A stretch of 64,000 nt of DNA from Candidatus Enterosoma merdigallinarum (GCA_018714385.1 DVNL01000007.1:157657-221656); one strand, 5' to 3'; shown: positions 33,284 through 41,638, counted from the first letter of the stretch. Numbers and translations: made by a program. Notes: generated from the sequence alone by a model not told the origin.

Positions 33284-34597
33284 ATGGGTCTACATTTTTT
33301 GAAATCGGCATTGTCACTTCCAATCCCTGATCACAAGGAACTGACGATTGGCCATGCCTACGAGGAGTATCAGCCTACTGTCGTCTACATTCCCGCTGTC
33401 GATGCTCGCAATCAGCCTTTGAAGAACCTCATCGCCGACGGCGAGAAGGTCTACAAGGGCACTTTGATCGGAACGGGTGTCGATGACTTCCCGGTCTATT
33501 CGTCCGTGTCGGGACGCGTGCTTGGACACAAACTCATGATGATGGCTGACGGGAAAGTCCGCGACTGCCTGGAAATCGAGAACGACAAGCAGGCGCATTG
33601 GGTTCTGAAGCCCGCCCTCAAGCGGGTCGACAGATGCACCAAGGATGAAATCATGGCTGCCATCAAGGACTCCGGAACCGTCGGATTCGGCGGCGCCGGC
33701 TTCCCGACCTACCGCAAGTACCTGACGGACCAGAGAATCGACTATATCATCATCAATGCCGTCGAGTGCGAACCGTATCTGACCACCGACTTCTGTTATG
33801 GAAGAAGCCATATGGCGGAATTGTTCTATGCCCTCCCCTATCTGCTCAAGCTCACCGGCGCCAAGAGAATCTTCTTTGCCGTCAAGAAGGATAGGGAAGC
33901 TCTCATCCAGGCTGCCAAGATCGAGGCCAGAAAGAAAGGGAATCGTGATCTTCCCTTCGTCATCAAGCTTCTCCCCGATCGCTACCCGATGGGCTATGAA
34001 CGTTCCATCGTCCGCGAGATCCTGCATAAGGAATACAAGGCGCTCCCGATCGAGGCCGGCGCTGTCGTCAACAATCTTTATTCGCTCATGAGTCTCGGAC
34101 GTCGTTTTGTCCTTGGCCAGGTGGCTGTCGACCGTTGCGTCACGGTCAGCGGCGAAGTCTTTGCCCCGAAGGACCTTCTGGTTCCTTATGGCGCCCTTGC
34201 TAGCGAACTTATCAATCGCTGCGGCGGCCCGAAGCTCGAACAGTTCGTTCTGATAAACGGCGGCCCGATGTGCGGAAATGCCCACGAGTCCGATTATGTC
34301 ACCATGCTTCAGTCCAACGGCGTCCTTCTTCTCAAGCCGATGAACAACAAGCCCGAGCCCTGCTGGCATTGCGGCATGTGCATCGACAATTGCCCGATGG
34401 GCCTCCAGCCTGTCCAGATCCAGCTCGCCTTGAAGAGCGGCAATGTCGAAAGGATCCGGAAGCTCGACGCGGCGATGTGCGTCAATTGCGGCCTCTGCTC
34501 CTTCGTCTGCCCCAGCAAGATCGACGTCGCAGCCAACATTCAGAAAGCAAAGGAACTGCTCCGAAAGAGCACCTCCACGCAGAAAGGAGGAAAGTAG
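33284..34597 (+). CDS. rnfC: RnfC, NADH-binding iron-sulphur subunit
   Basis: This 437-residue protein is the soluble Rnf subunit that exchanges electrons with NAD(H). The FMN/NADH domain shows GFGGAGFPTYRKYL and NAVECEPYLTTD. Two ferredoxin motifs are complete: CWHCGMCIDNCP (Cys360-Cys370) and CVNCGLCSFVCP (Cys399-Cys409), enough for two 4Fe-4S clusters. The N-terminal barrel-sandwich region is present. The start is ATG 33284 with GAGGAT upstream; an in-frame start at 33269 is too close to the promoter. It is first in an operon whose order C-D-G-E-A matches clostridial Rnf but lacks rnfB. Confidence 0.96.
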   Translation: MGLHFLKSALSLPIPDHKELTIGHAYEEYQPTVVYIPAVDARNQPLKNLIADGEKVYKGTLIGTGVDDFPVYSSVSGRVLGHKLMMMADGKVRDCLEIENDKQAHWVLKPALKRVDRCTKDEIMAAIKDSGTVGFGGAGFPTYRKYLTDQRIDYIIINAVECEPYLTTDFCYGRSHMAELFYALPYLLKLTGAKRIFFAVKKDREALIQAAKIEARKKGNRDLPFVIKLLPDRYPMGYERSIVREILHKEYKALPIEAGAVVNNLYSLMSLGRRFVLGQVAVDRCVTVSGEVFAPKDLLVPYGALASELINRCGGPKLEQFVLINGGPMCGNAHESDYVTMLQSNGVLLLKPMNNKPEPCWHCGMCIDNCPMGLQPVQIQLALKSGNVERIRKLDAAMCVNCGLCSFVCPSKIDVAANIQKAKELLRKSTSTQKGGK

Positions 34598-34598
34598 G

Positions 34599-35768
34599 AT
34601 GCCTGATACGCTTATCTTCGAAAAGAATCCGCATATGAGAGGGACGCGCAAGACCTCTCTCATGATGCTGGAGTTCTTCATCGTCGTCCTTATCCTATAT
34701 GTTGCTTCCGTCCTCTTCTATTTCATCAAGGGCGGCCCTTCCGATGATTACTCCAAAACGATGTATGGCCTGATGGCTCTCCAGAACGGCCTCGTCGGCG
34801 TCGGATTCGCCGTCATTGCCGATCTCATTTGGTACTTCCCCTATGTCTTCCGCAAGGAAGGCGTGGAAGGCTATATCAGCAAGGTCCTTCATTCCTATTC
34901 CTATGTTTCCGGTCTTATCCTCGTCCTGCTGCTTCCGATCGGACCGGAGTGGTGGGAAATCGCCTTGACCTCCTTTGTCGCCGTCTTCTTCACGAAGCTT
35001 ATCTTCGGCGGATTCGGAAGCAATATTATGAACCCCGCCATCTTCGGCCGCATCTTCGCCCAGGTCTGCTTCTCCAACCATCTCACGACCTATCTTGGCG
35101 ACATCGTTCCCGAAGGCAATTCCACTCTCATCTCCGCCGGTGCCACGATTCCCGGTCTTGTTAGCGGTGGCAACTTCGCTGCTGCCGATGGCATCACTTT
35201 CTGGAACATGCTTCTGGGCAACTATTACGGCACCCTCGGCGAAACTTTCGCCTTGATCATCGTCATTCTCTGCATCTATCTCGTCATGAGAAGGATCATC
35301 GATTGGCGTGTCCCCTTCTTCTATGTCGTCCCGATGTTCTTCAGCTATGCTGTCGCTTTCCTGCTTGCCGATGCCACGCCTCTTGTCGCCTTTGAGGAAG
35401 CCGCCAGACAGATCATGATGGGCGGCATTCTCTTCGGCGCTGTCTTCTGCCTCACCGATCCTGTGACTTCCCCGACGAACAAGGCCGGCCGTATCATCTT
35501 CGCCCTCGGCGCCGCCATCCTCACGATGGTCATCCGTCTCTTCACCAATTCGCCGGAAGGTGTCGCCTATTCCATCCTCATCATGAACATCTTCACGCCG
35601 CTCATCGACAAGTGCCTCGTCGGTCGCACGATGAAGAATTATGTCGAGAGCCTTGTCATTCTCGTCATGATCGGAGGCGTCTTTGCTGTCGGCTGCGGCT
35701 ATGGTCTGACTTCCGAAAGCATTGTCCTTCCCACCTCTTTGGCTTCCGGTCTGAAGGAGGTCCTCTGA
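34599..35768 (+). CDS. rnfD: RnfD, flavinylated membrane subunit
   Basis: This 389-residue membrane protein has about nine to ten helices. The motif LISAGATIPG holds Thr183 at the position that carries covalent FMN in RnfD/NqrB (SGAT). LTDPVTSPTNKAGRIIF is the other conserved stretch of this family. It should pass electrons across the membrane and take part in ion pumping. The ATG follows the rnfC stop by one base with AAAGGAGG upstream. ApbE, encoded at 43396, is the likely FMN donor enzyme. Confidence 0.94.
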   Translation: MPDTLIFEKNPHMRGTRKTSLMMLEFFIVVLILYVASVLFYFIKGGPSDDYSKTMYGLMALQNGLVGVGFAVIADLIWYFPYVFRKEGVEGYISKVLHSYSYVSGLILVLLLPIGPEWWEIALTSFVAVFFTKLIFGGFGSNIMNPAIFGRIFAQVCFSNHLTTYLGDIVPEGNSTLISAGATIPGLVSGGNFAAADGITFWNMLLGNYYGTLGETFALIIVILCIYLVMRRIIDWRVPFFYVVPMFFSYAVAFLLADATPLVAFEEAARQIMMGGILFGAVFCLTDPVTSPTNKAGRIIFALGAAILTMVIRLFTNSPEGVAYSILIMNIFTPLIDKCLVGRTMKNYVESLVILVMIGGVFAVGCGYGLTSESIVLPTSLASGLKEVL

Positions 35769-35769
35769 T

Positions 35770-36294
35770 ATGAATCGAAAGATCACTAAGACGGTCGTCG
35801 TCATCTTCTCCGTCCTTGCGGCCTTTGGCGCATCCGTGGGCTGCTACTTCGGCGTCAGGGAGAATATCCAGGAAAACTACCAGAAGATTCCTGTTCCCAC
35901 TACCCTCGCCTCCTTCTTCCCTGATCGGACCGCCGCCACGAAGCTGGAAGACTATGATCCGCAATACATCCTTGAGGCCTATGAGGTCCAGACGAGCACC
36001 GGCATCGCCTATTATTACGATCTGGAATCTGCCAAGGGATATAGCGGAACGTTCGAGTTCTTCATCGGTGTCCGCGACGGCAAGGTCACCAACTACTACT
36101 GCGATGCTGAGAACGGGAATATCGGTGGCGAGCACTCCATGGGCTTCGATGCCGCGAGTAAGTCTAAGGATGCTTTCATCGGCTATACGCTGGAAAAACC
36201 AAGCGAAAATGTCCTTGCCGGCACTACTGTCACGTGGAAAGGCATGGAACAGGCCGTCATCGCCGCTCTTACCGATGCGGCGAACAGGGGGTAA
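35770..36294 (+). CDS. rnfG: RnfG-like FMN-binding subunit with altered attachment motif
   Basis: This 174-residue protein has one N-terminal helix and an extracytoplasmic FMN-binding domain. The usual attachment motif [ST]GAT reads AGTT here (150-153, in VLAGTTVTWKGME), keeping the acceptor Thr153 but replacing the Ala. The Asp usually a few residues earlier is Asn. The upstream half is poorly conserved. Flavinylation is likely but not certain. The ATG is two bases after rnfD, with AAGGAGG in the end of that gene. Confidence 0.88.
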   Translation: MNRKITKTVVVIFSVLAAFGASVGCYFGVRENIQENYQKIPVPTTLASFFPDRTAATKLEDYDPQYILEAYEVQTSTGIAYYYDLESAKGYSGTFEFFIGVRDGKVTNYYCDAENGNIGGEHSMGFDAASKSKDAFIGYTLEKPSENVLAGTTVTWKGMEQAVIAALTDAANRG

Positions 36295-36300
36295 GAGAGT

Positions 36301-36984
36301 ATGAAAAAGAGAAACGTCCTTCTGACCTTCTTCGATGGCATCTACCTGAAGAATCCCGTCTTCAGCCTCTTCCTCGGCTTGACCCTTGCCGTCATCTGCA
36401 CGACCTCCTTCCAAAGCTCCCTCTACATCGCCGGGATCGTCCTTGTCGATATGTTGGTCGTCGAACTTTTCATCGCCATCTTCCGCAAGCATCTCGGGAA
36501 GCTTTCTTCCTATGTCATCGCCGCTCTGCTCTCCGCTACCATCTCCGTCTTGGCCACCATGCTTCTGGAATCCTGGTATGCGTTTATCGTCATCGAGGGC
36601 CTCTCCGTCTGGACCAATTGCATCATCGCCTCTTTTATTCCCTTCATCGCTACGACTTCCGCCGTCCTCATCAAGGGCGAGCAGGCAAGCGAATTGGATA
36701 TCCCCCACGCCATCGCCGATGCGCTGGGATCGGGTATCGGATTCGGCATCGCCTTGGGAATCATCGCCTTCTGCCGAGAATGGATCGGCACGGCTTCCAT
36801 CCAATTCACCATTGACGAAGAGAGCCAGTATCTCCTCCACTCCGATGCCTGGACGTGGACGTTGCCCGTCATCCTCAATCCGTTCGGCGGATTCCTTCTC
36901 ACCGGTTTCTTCTCCGGAATCCACGCCTGCATTTGCCACAGCATCACCGATAGGAAGCAGAAGCTCGTCGGAGGTATCGAATAA
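36301..36984 (+). CDS. rnfE: RnfE-like membrane subunit, cluster cysteines partly lost
   Basis: This 227-residue protein has six or more helices and aligns with RnfE/RsxE: KNPVFSLFLGL at the start of the first half and ELDIPHAIADALGSGIGFG plus CREWIG in the second. In standard RnfE the first half has LGLC, where this protein has LGLT (Thr28). The second cysteine, in a TNC motif, could be Cys107 (WTNCII) or, by downstream spacing, be replaced by Ser120 (IATTS). The cluster shared with RnfA is therefore doubtful. It overlaps rnfA by one base. Confidence 0.88.
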   Translation: MKKRNVLLTFFDGIYLKNPVFSLFLGLTLAVICTTSFQSSLYIAGIVLVDMLVVELFIAIFRKHLGKLSSYVIAALLSATISVLATMLLESWYAFIVIEGLSVWTNCIIASFIPFIATTSAVLIKGEQASELDIPHAIADALGSGIGFGIALGIIAFCREWIGTASIQFTIDEESQYLLHSDAWTWTLPVILNPFGGFLLTGFFSGIHACICHSITDRKQKLVGGIE

Positions 36985-37598
36985 TGGCTTACTTGACCAC
37001 GTTCTTCACCAGCATCTTCGCCAACAGCGTCCTTCTTGACGGACAAGGCATCAACACCGTCTCCGATTTCGCCAAGATCCGCTCCAAGCGCAAGTTCTGG
37101 ATCTTTGTCTTCTATCTCATCGCCGCCGTCGCGATGGGCTTTGTCGCCTTTGGCTACAGCAAGCTCACGAAATGGCTTCCCGGCGTCCTTCCCGAAGGGG
37201 ACAATTGGACATGGGTGAGTCCCGTCGTCGAATACTGCCAGCCCATCATCCTGGTTCTCGCCATGGCGATTCTTCTCGGCCTCTTCTTCCTCATCGTCCA
37301 CCTCTCTCCGAAGATGCGGGAAGATATCAAGCCCGAGCAACTTAGCGTCCTTCTCAACACGTCCATCTATGCCATCGCTCTTTCCACCATCACCTTGACG
37401 TCCAGGAGCAGCGATTTCCTTCTCATCCTCGTCAATATCTGCGGCCTTCCCGTCGGATATCTTCTTTCCTTCGTTCTCTTTGAGCCTATTCTCGACAGGA
37501 TCAAGGCTTCCAATGCGCCCAAGGGCTTCAAGGGCATTCCGCTCATGCTTGTCACCATGGCCGGCATGTGCCTTTGCTTCGCTTCTTTGACCTTCTAG
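36984..37598 (+). CDS. rnfA: RnfA-like membrane subunit lacking both cluster cysteines
   Basis: This 204-residue protein has six helices. It aligns with RsxA from FANSVLL to the C-terminus, and the stretch DFLLILVNICGLPVGYLL to ILDRI keeps exact spacing. At the two positions that are cysteine in RnfA (GLC and TTNC) it has GIN (Asn24) and LLNTS (Thr126). Other cysteines (85, 152, near the end) do not align with these. It therefore should not bind the intramembrane 2Fe-2S cluster seen in Rnf/Nqr. It is the last recognisable rnf gene; a NusG-domain-II gene follows after six bases. Confidence 0.88.
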   Translation: MAYLTTFFTSIFANSVLLDGQGINTVSDFAKIRSKRKFWIFVFYLIAAVAMGFVAFGYSKLTKWLPGVLPEGDNWTWVSPVVEYCQPIILVLAMAILLGLFFLIVHLSPKMREDIKPEQLSVLLNTSIYAIALSTITLTSRSSDFLLILVNICGLPVGYLLSFVLFEPILDRIKASNAPKGFKGIPLMLVTMAGMCLCFASLTF

Positions 37599-37604
37599 AT
37601 TTCC

Positions 37605-38102
37605 GTGGACAGGAAGAAAAGGCTCGTTTCCGGGCTCTTGGGGGAGGATGGTCTCTCCTATCGGCCCGTCAAGGATACGGTTCTTGTCGTCCTGTCCTTT
37701 TTGTTGGTCGGAATCATCGTCCTCGTGACCTTGGTGCTCCGGCCGGATCTGGACAATGTGCACGTCGAGATCCGATACGGGCGGACCTTGCTTTGGGATC
37801 CCGACGACCCTGACAAGCGGACGGATATTCCGTTTCCGGATGAGGGGGAATACGTCATCACCTACACACGCGAGGACGGCGAGATGTTCCTGGGGCCGGG
37901 AGAGGAGTTTCAGTTCTACGGCGAGGTGATGCAAGTCACTCTCTATGCCGACAAGTCCATCCAGATCACAAAGCAGGAGTCGCCCAGAAACGTCTGTGCC
38001 AATCTGGGGCGCATCTATTCGGCCTACCTCCCGCTTGTCTGCATGCCGAACAATTTCACCGCGACGATCGTCGCCGGTTATTTCCCGGAGTGGGACGCAT
38101 GA
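37605..38102 (+). CDS. NusG domain II-containing membrane-anchored protein
   Basis: This 165-residue protein has one helix (about 26-46) and an extracytoplasmic domain. SITIQ-like strands lead to SPRNVCANLGRIYS and LPLVCMPN, the Cys-containing end typical of the NusG_II family; two cysteines (in NVC and LVC) are in place for a disulfide or ligand. The start is a GTG at 37605, six bases after rnfA and without a Shine-Dalgarno, so translation is probably coupled. It overlaps the next gene as ATGA. In Bacillota such genes often pair with Gx transporters near flavin-dependent electron transfer genes (recalled, not checked). Confidence 0.82.
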   Translation: MDRKKRLVSGLLGEDGLSYRPVKDTVLVVLSFLLVGIIVLVTLVLRPDLDNVHVEIRYGRTLLWDPDDPDKRTDIPFPDEGEYVITYTREDGEMFLGPGEEFQFYGEVMQVTLYADKSIQITKQESPRNVCANLGRIYSAYLPLVCMPNNFTATIVAGYFPEWDA

Positions 38103-38620
38103 AAACGAGAAGACTTGTCGCTCTGGCGTTCCTCGTGGCGCTTTCCACGGCTCTGCACTACTTCGAGGGCTTCATCCCTCTGGTATCGATACCGGGATAC
38201 CGATTGGGATTGAGCAATCTCGTCTCTCTTTTTGCCCTGTACTATTACGGGATTCCCTCTTTCCTTTTCGTCAGCATCGCAAGGGTCTTTCTCGTCGCTC
38301 TGATTGCCTCGGGCTTCGGCCCGACCTTCCTCATGTCCCTGTCGGGATGCCTTTTCGCCATCGTCGGGACGCTTCTTGTCCATAGGCTTGTGAAAGGCTC
38401 CATCTTCTCTGTTTCGGCCGTGTCCGCCCTTTTCCACTCCATCGGCCAACTGACGGCCTATGCCATCTTCTTCCAGATGCCATATATCTTCGTCTATCTC
38501 GCCCTTCTTGGGCCCATAAGCATCGCCACAGGCTTGGCGATCGCCTTCTTGGACCGGCTGGTGGTGAAGAGATTGCCTTCTTCCTTCCGCGAAGAGGAAA
38601 GCCGACGAAGAAAGCAATGA
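38099..38620 (+). CDS. Gx transporter family membrane protein
   Basis: This 173-residue protein has five to six helices and the family stretch PGYRLGLSNLVSLFALYYYG. It belongs to the group once named heptaprenyl diphosphate synthase component I (PF07456-like), which looks like an ECF S component rather than an enzyme. Its overlap with the NusG-domain-II gene and position at the tail of rnfCDGEA suggest it supports that complex, for example by supplying a cofactor or quinone precursor. That role is inference. Confidence 0.82.
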   Translation: MKTRRLVALAFLVALSTALHYFEGFIPLVSIPGYRLGLSNLVSLFALYYYGIPSFLFVSIARVFLVALIASGFGPTFLMSLSGCLFAIVGTLLVHRLVKGSIFSVSAVSALFHSIGQLTAYAIFFQMPYIFVYLALLGPISIATGLAIAFLDRLVVKRLPSSFREEESRRRKQ

Positions 38621-38638
38621 CCCTTTCTTATGGGACTA

Positions 38639-38647
38639 TGCTATAGT
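38639..38647 (+). promoter_or_regulatory. Extended -10 promoter of the TSCPD-metK-decarboxylase operon
   Basis: TGCTATAGT lies 41 bases before the ATG. Confidence 0.6.
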
Positions 38648-38688
38648 TATTGGGTCACATCGAAAAGATAACAACAATGGAGGCTCAT

Positions 38689-38964
38689 ATGAAGACATAC
38701 ACGTATTATCCGAAAGGCACCTGTTCCGTCCGGATGGACTTCACCTTGGACGACGAAGGCATCATCCGCGATTTTTCCGTGGAAAGAGGGTGCAACGGCA
38801 ATCTCAAGGGAATCCGCAGTCTCATCATCGGCGAGAAGGCCGAGTCGGTCATCTCTCGCCTGGACGGCATAACGTGCGGGATGAAGACGACCTCTTGCCC
38901 GGATCAGATCGCAAAAGGGCTGAAGGCCTGTCTGGAAGGATGCCTGGAAGGCGTGGAGGCCTAG
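38689..38964 (+). CDS. TSCPD-domain protein (TIGR03905 type)
   Basis: This 91-residue protein has TYTYYPKGTCSVRMDF, VERGCNGNLKG and GMKTTSCPDQIAKGL. The last holds the TSCPD-like motif also found at the C-terminus of some ribonucleotide reductases, which can bind zinc. Family function is unknown. The start is the ATG at 38689 with GGAGG six bases upstream; 38650 in the same frame lies next to the -10 box. It is followed by metK after one base, so the two are co-translated or coupled. Confidence 0.85.
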   Translation: MKTYTYYPKGTCSVRMDFTLDDEGIIRDFSVERGCNGNLKGIRSLIIGEKAESVISRLDGITCGMKTTSCPDQIAKGLKACLEGCLEGVEA

Positions 38965-38965
38965 G

Positions 38966-40132
38966 ATGTACCGCCATCTTTTCACTTCGGAGTCCGTTTC
39001 CGAAGGCCATCCCGACAAAGTCTGCGACAGGATTGCGGACAGCATCCTGGATTGCTGCCTCGAGCAGGATCCGGAAAGCCGCACTGCCGTCGAAGTCCTT
39101 GCCACGAGAAATCGCATCGTCATTTCCGGCGAGGTGACGACAAGGGCGAAGATCGACTATGAGAAAATCGCCCGAGATTGCGTCCGGGAAATCGGCTATA
39201 CGGCGCCTGAAATCGGTCTTTCCGCCGATGACATGGCCGTCGAGGTCTACATCCGGGAGCAAAGCCCGGACATCGCCATGGGTGTCGATGCCTCCAGCGA
39301 CAAGAAGCTCGGGGCCGGCGACCAGGGCATCATGTTTGGCTACGCCACAGACGAGACCGAAAATGACATGCCTCTTCCCATCGTCATGGCCCACAAGCTT
39401 GTCCGCTATGCGACGGCCCTGAGAAAGAGCGGCCGTCTGCCTTTTGCGAGGCCCGACATGAAAAGCCAGGTGACGATCGACTATACCGGCGATACGCCGA
39501 AACTCAACGCCGTCGTCATGTCCATCCAGCATGACGATAGCATCACGATCGATGCCCTCCGGAAAATCGTCAAGGAACAAATCATCTTCCCGGTCATCGA
39601 TTCCTTCGGGATCGACAGGACGGGTGTCGAAGAATACTATGTCAATCCGACGGGACGCTTCGAGATCGGTGGGCCGCTTGGCGACACGGGCGTCACGGGA
39701 AGAAAAATCATCGTGGATACCTATGGCGGAAGTGCGCCCCATGGCGGCGGTGCCTTCTCGGGAAAGGATCCGACGAAGGTCGACCGTTCTGCCGCCTATG
39801 CGGCAAGGCATGCTGCCAAGAATATCGTTGCTGCCGGTCTTGCCTCGCGATGCCTCATCCAGCTTTCCTATGCCATTGGCGTAAGCGAGCCTGTTTCCAT
39901 CTTCTTGGATACATTCGGGACAGAAAAAGTCAACAAGGAAAAGATACTTGCCGCACTTTGCGATACAAACATCTTCGACTTCACTCCGCAAGGCATCATC
40001 GATCGTTTCCATCTTAAGCATCCCACGTTCCGCTATCGCGATCTTTCTGCCTACGGACATTTCGGAAGGCCGGATCTCGACCTTCCTTACGAGAGACTCG
40101 ACAAGGTCGAGGCTCTCAAGAAACTCTTTTAG
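38966..40132 (+). CDS. metK: S-adenosylmethionine synthetase
   Basis: This 388-residue enzyme makes S-adenosylmethionine from methionine and ATP. Signatures: SEGHPDKVCDRIAD, the hexapeptide region GAGDQGIMFGY, and the P-loop-like GGGAFSGKDPTKVDRS. Domain length is normal. The SAM made here feeds radical enzymes such as PflA and methylation, and possibly polyamine synthesis through the next gene. There is no SAM riboswitch in the leader. Its Shine-Dalgarno GGAGG lies in the end of the TSCPD gene. Confidence 0.97.
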   Translation: MYRHLFTSESVSEGHPDKVCDRIADSILDCCLEQDPESRTAVEVLATRNRIVISGEVTTRAKIDYEKIARDCVREIGYTAPEIGLSADDMAVEVYIREQSPDIAMGVDASSDKKLGAGDQGIMFGYATDETENDMPLPIVMAHKLVRYATALRKSGRLPFARPDMKSQVTIDYTGDTPKLNAVVMSIQHDDSITIDALRKIVKEQIIFPVIDSFGIDRTGVEEYYVNPTGRFEIGGPLGDTGVTGRKIIVDTYGGSAPHGGGAFSGKDPTKVDRSAAYAARHAAKNIVAAGLASRCLIQLSYAIGVSEPVSIFLDTFGTEKVNKEKILAALCDTNIFDFTPQGIIDRFHLKHPTFRYRDLSAYGHFGRPDLDLPYERLDKVEALKKLF

Positions 40133-40135
40133 ACT

Positions 40136-41638
40136 ATGAAATCAGAGGCTCAGCTGAAGACGCCTTTCCTCGACGCCTTGATCAGCTATGTGCAATCCTC
40201 CCCCGTCCCCTTCGATGTCCCGGGCCATAAACTCGGTCGGCTTGAGACGGATCTTTCAAGACGGCTTTCGCCTGCCATCCTCCATTATGATGCCAACGCC
40301 CCGATCGGTCTTGACAATCTCTACAATGCGCGAGGCGTCATCAAGGAGAGCGAAGATTTGATGGCGAAGCTTTGCCATGCCGACCACTGCCTCTTTTCCG
40401 TCAATGGGACGACCGGGGGCATTCTTTCGATGTTCCTCGCCGTCCTGGACAACAAGGACAAAGTCATCCTTCCCCGCAATGCCCACAAGTCCGTCATCAA
40501 CGCCCTGATCATCTCCGGAGCCGTGCCGATATTCGTCTCTCCCGAAATCGATGAGGAACTCGGGATCGCAAACGGCGTGTCCCTTGCGACCTATGTCGAG
40601 GCGATGGACAGGCATCCGGAGGCCAAGGCCGTCTTCGTCATTAATCCGACGTATTACGGCATCGCATGCGATCTTCGCGCCGTGGCAAGGGAAGCCCATC
40701 GGCGCGGGATGGTCGTCCTCGTCGACGAGGCCCATGGTTCGTCGTTCTACTTCGGGAAGGGCCTCCCGGTCTCTGCCATGGATGCCGATTGCGATGTGAC
40801 ATCGGTATCCTTCCACAAGAACTCCGGTTCTTTGACCCAGTCCTCCATCATCCTGACGAAAGGAAACCGAGTGGAGTTCTCGGAGATCAAAAGGGCATTT
40901 GCGATGCTTTCCTCGACTTCGCCGAATCCGCTTTTGATCGCCAGCCTCGATGCCGCACGCAAGGAAATGTACCTGCGCGGAAAGGAACTCTATCGAAAGG
41001 ACATCGAGCTCGCCGTCTATGCCAAGAAAAAGATCGATGGCATCCCCGGTCTTTCCTGCAAGACCAAGAAGGAGATTTTGTCGAAAGGGAACGGCGATGC
41101 CGTCTATGACGTCGACGAGACGAAACTTGTCATTTCTGTCCGGGGCTTGGGCCTTTATGGATACGATGTCTACAAGGAACTTCGTCAGCATGACAACATC
41201 CAGCTGGAGTTGGGCGAAGTCTTCGTCGTCCTTGCCTTGATCGGGCCGGGGACACAGAAAGAAGATGTGGATCGTCTCGTCGAGGCCTTCGAGGGACTGT
41301 CTCAACGTCATTCCGGCGACAAGAAGACGCGTCGCCGATATACCTATCAATTTGCCTTCCCGAAGACGGTCGTCCCGCCGCGCGAAGGATATGATGCCCC
41401 CTCCAAGGTCGTTTCGCTGAAGGATGCCGTTGGCGAGATTTCGGCCGAGACCGTCATGGCTTATCCGCCGGGCATACCCCTTGTCATTCCGGGAGAACTC
41501 GTCGACAGGGACGTCGTCCGCATGATCGAATTCTACTATCGCGAAAACGGGCAGGTTCTCAAGGACAGCGAACCTCGGAAGATGAAGGTCATAGATCGGA
41601 GCCGTTGGTATCTCGCCCAGGAATATCCCTTTCTCTGA
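40136..41638 (+). CDS. Orn/Lys/Arg decarboxylase family PLP enzyme
   Basis: This 500-residue fold-type-I PLP decarboxylase has FDVPGHKLGR, the PLP lysine in SVSFHKNSGSLTQSS, VLVDEAHGSSFYFG with the cofactor Asp, and a C-terminal domain with AYPPGIPLVIPGE. Length and the short N-terminus fit the Bacillota SpeA/YaaO-like group (arginine or lysine) rather than large inducible decarboxylases. Three bases separate it from metK, which suggests polyamine synthesis, though no SAM decarboxylase or spermidine synthase lies in the window. Substrate not determined. Confidence 0.9.
   Translation: MKSEAQLKTPFLDALISYVQSSPVPFDVPGHKLGRLETDLSRRLSPAILHYDANAPIGLDNLYNARGVIKESEDLMAKLCHADHCLFSVNGTTGGILSMFLAVLDNKDKVILPRNAHKSVINALIISGAVPIFVSPEIDEELGIANGVSLATYVEAMDRHPEAKAVFVINPTYYGIACDLRAVAREAHRRGMVVLVDEAHGSSFYFGKGLPVSAMDADCDVTSVSFHKNSGSLTQSSIILTKGNRVEFSEIKRAFAMLSSTSPNPLLIASLDAARKEMYLRGKELYRKDIELAVYAKKKIDGIPGLSCKTKKEILSKGNGDAVYDVDETKLVISVRGLGLYGYDVYKELRQHDNIQLELGEVFVVLALIGPGTQKEDVDRLVEAFEGLSQRHSGDKKTRRRYTYQFAFPKTVVPPREGYDAPSKVVSLKDAVGEISAETVMAYPPGIPLVIPGELVDRDVVRMIEFYYRENGQVLKDSEPRKMKVIDRSRWYLAQEYPFL

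Noticed and set aside
38621..38688. Possible SAM riboswitch before the metK operon
   Set aside because: The leader is only about 35 bases and has no room for any SAM riboswitch class.
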